DNA of 9,721 nucleotides from positions 1-9,721 of the forward strand of contig JAJXYM010000101.1 in assembly GCA_021780585.1 (NCBI GenBank), written 5' to 3'. The notes beneath the pieces are model-generated. The model was not told the origin of the DNA. It was given only the letters and a program-made list of their open reading frames with translations, and made no database searches. Below, piece after piece: positions 1 through 6,881 of the stretch. The number at the start of each line of letters is the position of its first letter. Positions within the stretch are counted from its first letter, which is position 1. A program made the translations under genes and the position numbers. This stretch comes from Deltaproteobacteria bacterium (GTDB lineage Bacteria; Desulfobacterota; Binatia; Binatales; Binataceae).

Positions 1-447
1 CTTCGCGATCGCGCGGACCTCTTCCTCGGTCTCGAGCGTGTCAGGCGAACCCGGCGCCACCGGCACGCCGGCGGCCGCCATCAGCTTGCGCGCCTCGACC
101 TTGTCGCCCATCCGTTCGATCGCCTCGGGCGGCGGCCCGATAAAGACCATTCCCGCCGCCGCGACCGCCCGTGCGAAACCCGCGTTCTCCGAAAAGAAGC
201 CATATCCCGGATGGATCGCGTCGGCGCCCGTCGCCTTTGCCGCTTCCAGAATCTTTTCGACGTTGAGATAGCTTTCGCGCGCCGGAGCCGGCCCCACCGC
301 GACCGCGTAGTCCGCCTCGCGCACATGCAGCGCCGCCCGGTCCGCTTCCGAAAACACCGCGATCGATTCGATTCCCAGATCGCGGCAGGCGCGCATCACG
401 CGCACCGCGATTTCGCCGCGGTTCGCAATCAATATTCTCTTGAACAT
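1..447 (-). CDS. Acyl-CoA carboxylase, biotin carboxylase (alpha) subunit, N-terminal part
   Basis: The first 149 codons of a biotin carboxylase-type protein are present; the gene runs off the left edge. The start reads MFKRILIANRGEIAVRV, the canonical opening of the biotin carboxylase N-terminal domain. HPGYGFFSENA (residues 79-89) is the conserved PGYGFLSEN-type motif. From about residue 113, MGDKVEARKLMAAAGVPV marks entry into the ATP-grasp domain. The enzyme carboxylates biotin using ATP and bicarbonate, in the cytoplasm. The ATG at 447 fits the family and has only a weak AGGG-like ribosome site. It lies 48 bp after the carboxyltransferase gene on the same strand, so the two are probably one transcript and one holoenzyme. 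No biotin carrier domain is visible; in acetyl-/propionyl-CoA carboxylase alpha subunits it sits at the C-terminus, outside this window. Whether this is a short AccC or a long PccA/AccA-type alpha chain cannot be told here. Confidence 0.93.
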   Translation of the reverse strand, partial: MFKRILIANRGEIAVRVMRACRDLGIESIAVFSEADRAALHVREADYAVAVGPAPARESYLNVEKILEAAKATGADAIHPGYGFFSENAGFARAVAAAGMVFIGPPPEAIERMGDKVEARKLMAAAGVPVAPGSPDTLETEEEVRAIAK

Positions 448-495
448 CAGCCCTGGCCTGGATTCCTGAATTTTTCCGGCGCCGAACGCGCCATT

Positions 496-2046
496 CTACA
501 GCGGTATATTGCCGTGCTTGCGCGGCGGATTCTTCTCGCGCTTGTTCTCCAGCGCCTTGAGCGACGCGATCAGCCGCGGCCGCGTGTCGCGCGGCATGAT
601 CACTTCGTCGATATAGCCCAGTTCCGCCGCCTTGAACGGATTGGCGAAAGTCTGGCGATACTCCTCGACCAGCCGCGCCTTTTCCGCCACCGGGTCGGCG
701 GCCTTCTCGATCTGTCCGCGGAAAATGATATTGACCGCCCCGTCCGGACCCATCACCGCGATCTCCGAAGTCGGCCAGGCGAAATTGAAATCGCCCCGGA
801 TATGCTTCGACGACATCACGTCGTACGCCCCGCCATAAGCCTTGCGCGTGATCACCGTGACCTTCGGCACGGTCGCCTCGCAGAAGGCGTAGAGCAGTTT
901 CGCCCCATGCCGGATAATTCCGCCGAATTCCTGCGCCGTGCCCGGCAGAAAGCCCGGCACGTCGACGAACGTGACCAGCGGGATATTGAAGCAATCGCAA
1001 AAGCGCACGAAACGCGCGCCCTTCACCGACGCATCGATATCCAGGCATCCCGCCAGATAGCCCGGCTGATTCGCCACCACGCCGACGGCATAGCCGCCCA
1101 GCCGCGCGAAGCCGATCAGCATGTTCTGCGCCCAGTCCGGCTGAATCTCGAAGAAATGGCCTTCGTCGACCACGCGCGTAATCACGTCGCGCATGTCATA
1201 GGGCTTGTTCGGATTTTCCGGCACGATCGCGTCAAGCGCGTCGTCGCGCCGTCCGGGGTCGTCGCCGCTGGCCCGAAACGGCGGATCCTCGATGTTGTTG
1301 GACGGCATGTACGAAAGCAGCTCGCGAATCGTCAGCAGCGCGCTTTCGTCGTCGGGCGCCTCCAGATGGCATACGCCGGACTTCATCGAATGCGTGTCGG
1401 CGCCGCCCAGCGCCTGCATCGTCACCTCCTCATGCGTGGTCGCCTTGATCACGTCGGGACCGGTGATGAACATGTAGGAGGTGTCGCGCACCATCACGAT
1501 AAAATCGGTCATCGCGGGCGAATAGACCGCGCCGCCCGCGCACGGCCCCATGATCGCGGAAATCTGCGGCACCACCCCCGAGGAGAGCACGTTGCGCAGG
1601 AAAATATCGGCGTAGCCGGCAAGCGAAACCACGCCTTCCTGAATCCGCGCGCCGCCCGAGTCGTTGATTCCGATCACCGGGCATCCGGATTTGGTCGCCA
1701 GGTCCATCACCTTGCAGACTTTCTCGGCGAAGGCGCCCGAAAGACTGCCGCCGAAGACGGTGAAGTCCTGCGAAAAGACGCATACCTGACGCCCGTCGAT
1801 CGTGCCGTAGCCGGTCACTACGCCGTCGCCGGGAATCTTCCGTTCGCCCATCCCGAAATCGTCGCAGCGATGGGTTTTGAATTTGTCGAGTTCCACGAAC
1901 GAACCTGGGTCGAGCAGGAATTCGATCCGCTCGCGCGCCGTCATGCGCCCGCCCTCGCGCTGTCGTTTGAGCCGTTCGGCGCCGCCGCCGCTTTCCGCCT
2001 GGCGCGTCAGTTCCTGGATTCGTTCGATATTTTCTTTTAAGCCCAT
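496..2046 (-). CDS. pccB: Acyl-CoA (probably propionyl-CoA) carboxylase, carboxyltransferase beta subunit
   Basis: A full-length 516-residue carboxyltransferase, the usual size for PccB/MmdA-type proteins. It moves the carboxyl group from carboxybiotin to an acyl-CoA. Visible landmarks are MTARERIEFLLDPGSF (35-50), FGGSLSGAFAEKV (98-110), GINDSGGARIQEG (126-138) and GPCAGGAVYSPA (167-178) in the N-terminal crotonase-like half. VDVPGFLPGTAQE (361-373) and KAYGGAYDVMSSK (402-414) lie in the C-terminal half. The glycine-rich motifs form the oxyanion holes. Asp409 occupies the position that in actinobacterial carboxylases separates propionyl-CoA-preferring enzymes (Asp) from acetyl-CoA-tolerant ones (Ile), so propionyl-CoA is the likeliest substrate; this is inferred. 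A methylmalonyl-CoA decarboxylase alpha subunit is a relative, but the adjacent biotin carboxylase gene argues for a carboxylase. The ATG at 2046 has no obvious Shine-Dalgarno and directly follows an 11-bp palindrome. Confidence 0.95.
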   Translation of the reverse strand: MGLKENIERIQELTRQAESGGGAERLKRQREGGRMTARERIEFLLDPGSFVELDKFKTHRCDDFGMGERKIPGDGVVTGYGTIDGRQVCVFSQDFTVFGGSLSGAFAEKVCKVMDLATKSGCPVIGINDSGGARIQEGVVSLAGYADIFLRNVLSSGVVPQISAIMGPCAGGAVYSPAMTDFIVMVRDTSYMFITGPDVIKATTHEEVTMQALGGADTHSMKSGVCHLEAPDDESALLTIRELLSYMPSNNIEDPPFRASGDDPGRRDDALDAIVPENPNKPYDMRDVITRVVDEGHFFEIQPDWAQNMLIGFARLGGYAVGVVANQPGYLAGCLDIDASVKGARFVRFCDCFNIPLVTFVDVPGFLPGTAQEFGGIIRHGAKLLYAFCEATVPKVTVITRKAYGGAYDVMSSKHIRGDFNFAWPTSEIAVMGPDGAVNIIFRGQIEKAADPVAEKARLVEEYRQTFANPFKAAELGYIDEVIMPRDTRPRLIASLKALENKREKNPPRKHGNIPL

Positions 2047-2057
2047 CGGTTAAACCG
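2047..2057. promoter_or_regulatory. 11-bp palindrome abutting the carboxylase start codon
   Basis: CGGTT-A-AACCG is a perfect inverted repeat with a one-base centre, ending one base from the carboxyltransferase ATG. It occupies the place where a ribosome-binding site would be, and no purine-rich Shine-Dalgarno is seen. It could be an operator half or a tiny RNA hairpin; short palindromes also occur by chance. Confidence 0.3.
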
Positions 2058-2084
2058 TCTATCCAGCGGACCCGTGATCGCGTC

Positions 2085-2114
2085 AAAATAGGACGCAACC
2101 TGAAAATATATCAA
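2085..2114 (-). promoter_or_regulatory. Candidate sigma70-type promoter for the acyl-CoA carboxylase genes
   Basis: Reading the minus strand, TTGATA (2114-2109) is followed after 18 bases by TATTTT (2090-2085). The first matches the -35 consensus at 5 of 6 positions and the second the -10 consensus at 4 of 6. Transcription would begin near 2078 and leave a leader of about 30 nt before the ATG at 2046. The stretch is locally AT-rich within GC-rich DNA. It is a sequence match only. Confidence 0.42.
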
Positions 2115-2141
2115 TTGGGCGCGCGCCGGCGAAAGACGGTC

Positions 2142-2155
2142 CCGGCCGCGGCCGG
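2142..2155. repeat. 14-bp GC palindrome in divergent intergenic region
   Basis: CCGGCCGCGGCCGG is a perfect palindrome, and CCGGCCGG recurs a few bases downstream. It lies between the divergent carboxylase and small membrane protein genes. A pure G/C palindrome in GC-rich DNA is weak evidence for a function, but it could form a stable hairpin in the leader of the plus-strand gene. Confidence 0.3.
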
Positions 2156-2194
2156 CGCCCCGGCCGGACCCATTATCATCGAGCACGGAGGAGC

Positions 2195-2584
2195 ATGAAC
2201 CAGACATTGAGCAGGATCCTGGTCGCCTGCGGATGGCTGGCCGCGGGCGTTAGCGGCTTCGGCACCGCCATCGTCGTCGCCGGCAGTCCGGCGGCCGGCC
2301 AGGCCGTCGCCTACCTCACGCCGGCGATATTCATCGCGCTGGCCTTTGGCATCTACCGCAACAGCCGTCTGTGCGCGCTTGCCGCGTTGATCATTTTTGC
2401 CGCGATGCGCTTCGAATTCTATCGCGTCGCGGTCGGCCTTCAGCAAAAGCAGGGCGGCGACGTGACGCTCGGCTTTTGGATTTCCGTGATCGTCTTCGGT
2501 CTGCTCTATCTGCTCGGCGTGATCGGCACGTTCGCATGGCGCGCGCGGGCCGACTCCGGCGCCGAATCGCTCGCGCCGCTCTAG
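2195..2584 (+). CDS. Small integral membrane protein, unknown function
   Basis: A 129-residue hydrophobic protein whose family I do not recognise. Four likely membrane segments lie at about 8-30, 37-54, 59-75 and 91-115, with a loop rich in Arg/Gln between the third and fourth (RVAVGLQQKQGGD). The tail is short and polar. The ATG at 2195 is preceded by a strong GGAGGAG (2187-2193) at short spacing, which supports translation and this start. It is the only plus-strand gene in the left three quarters of the window. It diverges from the carboxylase genes and converges on the DUF192 lipoprotein gene, sharing the CTAG at 2581-2584 for both stop codons. No functional residues stand out, and context does not tie it to either neighbour. 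Confidence 0.78.
   Translation: MNQTLSRILVACGWLAAGVSGFGTAIVVAGSPAAGQAVAYLTPAIFIALAFGIYRNSRLCALAALIIFAAMRFEFYRVAVGLQQKQGGDVTLGFWISVIVFGLLYLLGVIGTFAWRARADSGAESLAPL
2581..2584. other. Interlocked stop codons of convergent genes (CTAG)
   Basis: One CTAG provides TAG on the plus strand (2582-2584) for the membrane protein and TAG on the minus strand (2583-2581) for the DUF192 gene. The coding regions overlap by four bases, leaving no room for a terminator between the genes. Confidence 0.85.
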
Positions 2585-3072
2585 TCCCGCGCCTGGGGGA
2601 TGAAGCCGGCAAAGCGCAGCGTATCGCCGGCCTTCACCTGATGGCGCGCGCAGAAGCCGCCGTTCACTTCGAGCACGTACTGCGAGTCGCCGGCGACCGC
2701 GTCGATACTCTCGGTGAACGGTTTCGCCTCGCGCACGATCCCGATAATCCGCCCGTCCGCGCCGGCGAAAATCATGTCGAGCGGAATCACCGTGTTCTTC
2801 ATCCAGAACTGCTGATGGCTCGGCGCGGCGAAGACGAAGATCATGCCGGCGTTCTCGTCCAGATGCCGCCGGTACATCAGGCCGAGTTCGCGGGTCGTGT
2901 CGGTGTCGGCGATTTCGACGCTGACGGTCGCGTGCGCGGCGCCGTCGGGCGCGACGATTTCGACCCGCGGCCCCTGCGCGCAGGCCGCCAGCGCCGCCGT
3001 CAACGAGACGAAAACCGCCAGCGCCGCGAACATCGTACGGCCGCGCCACGAACTGCATCGCTCCGGTCTCAC
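2581..3072 (-). CDS. DUF192 family protein, predicted lipoprotein
   Basis: This is a DUF192 (COG1430-type) protein. With the chosen GTG start it is 163 residues. The family core is clear: RELGLMYRRHL, then MIFVF, then FWMKNTVIPLDMIF with the hallmark W-M-K-N-T run, then VLEVNGGFC. A hydrophobic stretch (MFAALAVFVSLTAALAAC) ends in a lipobox, LAAC, so the mature protein should be lipid-anchored outside the cytoplasm. The start is uncertain. The frame is open from TTG at 3081, one base after the transporter stop. GTG at 3072 gives an Arg-rich n-region typical of signal peptides, and ATG at 3033 gives one with no positive charge; hence 3072. None has a clear Shine-Dalgarno, consistent with translational coupling to the transporter gene. 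The biochemical role of DUF192 proteins is not established. It is the last gene of the P450 operon, and its link to the P450s is unclear. Confidence 0.88.
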   Translation of the reverse strand: MRPERCSSWRGRTMFAALAVFVSLTAALAACAQGPRVEIVAPDGAAHATVSVEIADTDTTRELGLMYRRHLDENAGMIFVFAAPSHQQFWMKNTVIPLDMIFAGADGRIIGIVREAKPFTESIDAVAGDSQYVLEVNGGFCARHQVKAGDTLRFAGFIPQARD

Positions 3073-3082
3073 GGCCGCCAAT

Positions 3083-4411
3083 CTAACTGATCGCCGCCCG
3101 CGGCGCAGCGCTTCCGTCCTCCGGCGCGATCTCTTCGAGTTCCATCCCGGCGGTCTCGGGAAACGTCAGATACATCACCGCCGCGCCCGCCATCGAAAAC
3201 GCCATCAGCAACCGGATCGCGCTCCAATGCGATCCGGTCGCGGCGTACAGCAAGCCTTCGAGGTAGAGTCCCAGCGCGGCGCCCGTCGTGCCCGCGACCG
3301 TGGTCGCGCTGGCGGCGGCCGAGCGATGCGAGGTGGGGAACAGTTCGGCGCTGTACGCGGTCAGGATCGTCGCCCCCGCCGTGTCGAAAAACAGCCGCGC
3401 CACCCAGATTCCGATCACGCTGTTGCCGCGCGCCGAGTACATCGCGACGGCAAAAATCGGACCGATCAGCAGGCACATCGCGCCCATCGCGCGCCGCCCG
3501 ATACGATCGCTGAGGCGGCCCGCGATCACGCTGCCGAAAATTCCGATCGCGCCGCCAAAAATAATCAGGCTGGAGACCTGGCCGGGACTCCAGCGATGCG
3601 CCTCCTGCAGGTACTTCGGAAAAAACAGGCTCGCCGGACTCCAGCCCATCGCATTGAGAAACGCGACCGCGACCACCGTCGCGACCCGCGCCGGAGAGAT
3701 CCGCGCCAGCGCGACGATCGGCTCGAAAAAGCGCCGCCGTTCCGCCCGCGCCGCGGTCTCGGCCGCGAACCGGCGACTCTCCGGCAGCATGCGGCGCAGC
3801 GGCACGACCAGCGCCAGCGGCATCAGCGCGAGCGCGTACAACCCGCGCCATCCGTAGGGAATGATCGCGATCATGGAAAAGACGATCGCGGCCAGCCCGT
3901 AGCCGCTGAGCGCGAGCGCGCCCTGCAGTCCGATCGCCCATCCGCGCACGGCGGCGTCGACCTCTTCGGCCAGAATCACCAGCGAAATCGTCGCTTCGGC
4001 GCCGGAGAATCCCCGCGCCATGAACTGCGTCGCGACAAAGCCCTGGCGATGCGGCGCGACGGCGCTGGCCGCCGTGAAGATGGTGTAGCCGATTATCGTG
4101 TAGAGCAGCAGGCTGCGCCGGCCGAAGATGTCCGCCAGCGGCGAAATCAAAAGCGACAGCAGATAACCCAGCCGAATGATCGAGAGCATCGCGCCGAGCC
4201 GACCCTCGGCGATTTGCAGGCCGCGCTGGATCTGCTTGAGCGCGAGACTGAGCAGCGCGCTGTCATAAACGTCGAAGAAGCCGGCCGTGGTCGAGATGCC
4301 GAAGACGCGCCATTGCCGCGGCGTGAACGGCGGTATCGGCAGCCAGGCCGGAAGGCGGCGCGGCGTGCGCACCGCGCCGGGCGTCTGATCGGGGGTGGTC
4401 GAATCGCTCAT
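3083..4411 (-). CDS. MFS transporter, sugar-porter / metabolite:H+ symporter type
   Basis: A 442-residue major facilitator superfamily permease with about 12 hydrophobic segments beginning near residue 36. Paired superfamily loop motifs are visible: PLADIFGRRS (91-100, after helix 2) and GRLSDRIGRR (298-307, in the second half). LPESRRF (209-215), YSAELFPTSHR (353-363) and PETAGMELEEI (418-428) resemble the PESPR, PAEIYPT-R and PETKG-LEE signatures of the sugar-porter and related metabolite:H+ symporter groups. It probably works as a proton-coupled inner-membrane carrier; the substrate cannot be read from sequence. The frame is open upstream to 4618, but that part is an out-of-frame copy of the P450 C-terminus, so the ATG at 4411 (MSDSTTPDQT) is chosen. 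It starts 44 bp after the P450 stop, and the DUF192 gene follows at once. Context suggests import of a P450 substrate or export of its product. Confidence 0.9.
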   Translation of the reverse strand: MSDSTTPDQTPGAVRTPRRLPAWLPIPPFTPRQWRVFGISTTAGFFDVYDSALLSLALKQIQRGLQIAEGRLGAMLSIIRLGYLLSLLISPLADIFGRRSLLLYTIIGYTIFTAASAVAPHRQGFVATQFMARGFSGAEATISLVILAEEVDAAVRGWAIGLQGALALSGYGLAAIVFSMIAIIPYGWRGLYALALMPLALVVPLRRMLPESRRFAAETAARAERRRFFEPIVALARISPARVATVVAVAFLNAMGWSPASLFFPKYLQEAHRWSPGQVSSLIIFGGAIGIFGSVIAGRLSDRIGRRAMGAMCLLIGPIFAVAMYSARGNSVIGIWVARLFFDTAGATILTAYSAELFPTSHRSAAASATTVAGTTGAALGLYLEGLLYAATGSHWSAIRLLMAFSMAGAAVMYLTFPETAGMELEEIAPEDGSAAPRAAIS

Positions 4412-4455
4412 CCGTATGGCGCCGCGCCCGCCCGTTTCGCCGGGACGGCCGCGCG

Positions 4456-5667
4456 TCAGTCCACCGCCATTGTGAGCGAACTCAGGCCGCGCAGGAAATA
4501 CGAACCTTTGTAGGCCAGCGGCGCCTCGGGATCGGCCAGCCGCAGGCGCGGAAAGGCCTCCAGCGCCGCGCCGATCGCGATCGCCCCTTCCATCCGCGCC
4601 AGCGACGCGCCGAGGCAAAAATGGATTCCGTCGCCGAAGGCCAGATGCTCGTTCGGATCGCGCGTGATATCGAACCTTTCGGGATGGTCGAATTTCTCCG
4701 GATCGCGATTCGCCGCCGCGACGATAATGAAGGTCGGCGTGTTGACCTTGATCTCCACGCCATCGACCACTACGTCATGCTTGGGATAGCGCGCCGCCGA
4801 TTGCACCGGACAATCGTAACGCAGCATCTCCTCGATCGCTCGCGGCATCAGCTCCGGCCGCGCGCGGAGGAGTTCGAGCTGTTCGGGATTCCGCCCCAGC
4901 GCCAGCATCCCGTTGCCAATCAGATTCGTCGTGGTCTCATTGCCGGCCATCAGCAGCAGCACCACGAACGCGATCAATTCTTCCTCGGTAAGCGCGTCGG
5001 CGTCGTCGTGCGCCGCGACCAGCGCGCTCACCAGGTCGGCGCCCGGTTCGCGCCGGCGCCGCTCGATCTCCCCGATAAAAAAGGTCCGCAGCGCGTTGAA
5101 TGCGTCCTTTACCCGATCCGGCAGCGGTACGCCCGGCGGAATCATGTCGGACTCGACCACCACGTCCGACCAATGCTTGAAGTTCTCGTAGTCGCGCGCG
5201 GAGATTCCCAGCATCTCCGAAATCACCATCACGGGCAGGAGGTTCGCCAGGTCCGCCATCACCTCGAACTTGCCGCGGGCGCGCGCCTGCTTCATCAGCT
5301 CCGCCGCGATTTCGCGGATGCGCGGCTCCAGATCGCGAATCCGCCGCGGCGTAAACGCCTTGCTGACGAGTTTTCTGAGCCGCGTATGGACGGGAGGGTC
5401 GGAAAAAACCACCCGCGGCGCCGTGCCGAACACCACCAGCCTCTGCTCCAGGAACGGCGACCACGGCGGCACGCTCGAAAAGTTCTCATGGTCGCGCAGA
5501 ATCGCGTTCACGTCGGCATGACGCCCCACCAGCGCCATCGGGATGAACAAATTCATCAGATGGGGCGGACGGCGATAGAGCGGCGCGTAATAAGGGTACG
5601 GATTCGCGCGATACGCCTCGTCCCACGGATTGAAATAGATCGCTTCGCTTTCGATCGCCGCCGCCAT
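4456..5667 (-). CDS. Cytochrome P450, second of a tandem pair
   Basis: A complete soluble bacterial P450 of 403 residues, with no membrane anchor. Diagnostic motifs are the C-helix HTRLRK (94-99, heme propionate contact), the I-helix AGNETT (241-246, oxygen activation), the K-helix ExxR (EMLR, 280-283) and the heme-ligand loop FGDGIHFCLG with Cys351 as thiolate ligand. It should hydroxylate or otherwise oxidise a small organic substrate using electrons from a ferredoxin system; no such partner is encoded here. The ATG at 5667 is 14 bp after the preceding P450 stop and has GAGGTG (5678-5673) seven bases or so upstream, which fixes the start against the longer open frame. It looks about two-thirds identical to its neighbour by eye, most alike in the C-terminal half. 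The B-C loop (about 62-88) and residues 285-310 differ, implying a different substrate or regiochemistry. Confidence 0.95.
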   Translation of the reverse strand: MAAAIESEAIYFNPWDEAYRANPYPYYAPLYRRPPHLMNLFIPMALVGRHADVNAILRDHENFSSVPPWSPFLEQRLVVFGTAPRVVFSDPPVHTRLRKLVSKAFTPRRIRDLEPRIREIAAELMKQARARGKFEVMADLANLLPVMVISEMLGISARDYENFKHWSDVVVESDMIPPGVPLPDRVKDAFNALRTFFIGEIERRRREPGADLVSALVAAHDDADALTEEELIAFVVLLLMAGNETTTNLIGNGMLALGRNPEQLELLRARPELMPRAIEEMLRYDCPVQSAARYPKHDVVVDGVEIKVNTPTFIIVAAANRDPEKFDHPERFDITRDPNEHLAFGDGIHFCLGASLARMEGAIAIGAALEAFPRLRLADPEAPLAYKGSYFLRGLSSLTMAVD

Positions 5668-5681
5668 TGCAGCACCTCGCC

Positions 5682-6881
5682 CTATTTTATCGCCATCCGC
5701 AGTGCGCTCAGCCCGCGCAGGAAATACGAACCTTTGTAATGCGCCGTCGCGTCCGGCTGCGCCAGGCGCAAGCGCGGAAAGCGCGCGACCGCCGCGCCGA
5801 ACGCGATCGCCGCCTCCAACCGCGCCAGCGCCGCGCCGAGGCAAAAATGGATTCCGTCGCCGAACGCCAGATGGCCGTCCGGCTCGCGCGTGATATCGAA
5901 GCGATCGGGATCGCGGAAATGCGCCGGGTCGCGATTCGCCGCCGCCAGAATCACGAAGATCATCGTCTCCGGCTCGATTCGCGCGCCGCCGATTTCAACG
6001 ACTTCGCGATTATGGCGCACCGTGGATTGCACCGGACCGTCGTAACGCAGCATCTCCTCGACCGCCCGGGGCGCCAGCTCCGGGCGCCCGCGCAGCAGTT
6101 CGAGCTGATCGGGATTCCGCCCCAGCGCCAGCATCCCGTTGCCGATCAGATTCGTGGTCGTTTCATTGCCAGCCAGCAACAGCAGCAGCACGAACGCCAG
6201 CAATTCGCCCGCGTCGAGCGCGTCGTTCTCGTCATGCGCGGCCACCAGCGCGCTGATCAGATCGTCGCCGGGCGCGCGCCGGCGCGCCTCGATCGCGGCG
6301 CTGAAGTAGGCGCGCAAATCGCGCGCCGCCTGCTTAATCTCCTCCGGCAGCGGCATCCCGGGCGGCACATTGTCGCTCTCGACCACCCGATCCGACCAAT
6401 GCTTGAAGCGTTCGTAATCGCCCGGCGGAATCCCCAGCATCTCCGCGATAACCATCACCGGCAGGGGAGTAGCCAGGTCGGCGACGACTTCGATTTCGCC
6501 ACGGGTCGCGGCGCGGTCGAGCAGCGTCGCCGAGATCTCGCGGATACGCGGTTCGAGGTCCCTGATTCGCTTGGGCGTGAAGGCGCGGCTCACCAGCTTG
6601 CGCAGTCGCGTATGGGTCGGCGGATCGGAAAAGAGCATCGTCGCCGATCCGGCGAACAGCGTCCGGTCCTGCTCCTCGAACGCCGAAGTGGTCTGCTGCT
6701 TGCTGGAAAAGCGCTGATGGTCCTGCAGGATTTCAACCGCGTGGTCGTAATTCGCCACCAGCGCCATCGGGATGAACAGGTTCAGCGGATACGGTGGGCG
6801 GCCATAGAGCGGGCGATAATAAGGATAGGGATTGGCGCGGAACGCCTCGTCCCACGGATTGAAATAAATCTGCTCGTCCAT
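5682..6881 (-). CDS. Cytochrome P450, first of a tandem pair
   Basis: A complete 399-residue soluble P450. Motifs are HTRLRK (90-95), I-helix AGNETT (237-242), ExxR (EMLR, 276-279) and the heme loop FGDGIHFCLG with Cys347 as iron ligand. The meander and PERF-like region reads RDPDRFDI (323-330). It is a cytoplasmic monooxygenase needing an external ferredoxin and reductase. The ATG at 6881 overlaps the TetR stop by one base (TGATG on the minus strand) and is preceded by GAGGA (6895-6891) with nine-base spacing, so coupling to the regulator is expected. The opening IYFNPWDEAFRANPYPYY is nearly the same as in the next gene, showing a tandem duplication. The segment 59-83 (SSKQQTTSAFEEQDRTLF region) is the most divergent from the paralogue and lies where the B-C loop lines the substrate pocket. 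I cannot assign a CYP family number. Confidence 0.95.
   Translation of the reverse strand: MDEQIYFNPWDEAFRANPYPYYRPLYGRPPYPLNLFIPMALVANYDHAVEILQDHQRFSSKQQTTSAFEEQDRTLFAGSATMLFSDPPTHTRLRKLVSRAFTPKRIRDLEPRIREISATLLDRAATRGEIEVVADLATPLPVMVIAEMLGIPPGDYERFKHWSDRVVESDNVPPGMPLPEEIKQAARDLRAYFSAAIEARRRAPGDDLISALVAAHDENDALDAGELLAFVLLLLLAGNETTTNLIGNGMLALGRNPDQLELLRGRPELAPRAVEEMLRYDGPVQSTVRHNREVVEIGGARIEPETMIFVILAAANRDPAHFRDPDRFDITREPDGHLAFGDGIHFCLGAALARLEAAIAFGAAVARFPRLRLAQPDATAHYKGSYFLRGLSALRMAIK

Noticed and set aside
211..2040. 609-codon plus-strand open frame across the carboxylase genes
   Set aside because: It lies antisense to two clearly recognised carboxylase genes, is full of Arg/His/Asp typical of antisense GC-rich DNA, and shows no domain.
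2111..3058. 315-codon minus-strand frame starting at ATG 3058, which has a GGAG nearby
   Set aside because: It is a different register over the DUF192 gene, whose frame holds all conserved motifs. The translation is Arg/Gly-rich with no recognisable domain.
2843..4513. 556-codon plus-strand open frame opposite the MFS gene
   Set aside because: Arg-rich low-complexity translation antisense to a well-supported transporter; a GC-skewed codon shadow.
4412..4618. N-terminal extension of the MFS frame to 4618, and the similar extension of the second P450 to 5844
   Set aside because: Both extensions are out-of-frame readings of the preceding P450 C-terminus. They even share the run LQRFVFPAR because the two P450 tails are alike. 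Internal ATG starts fit the families better.
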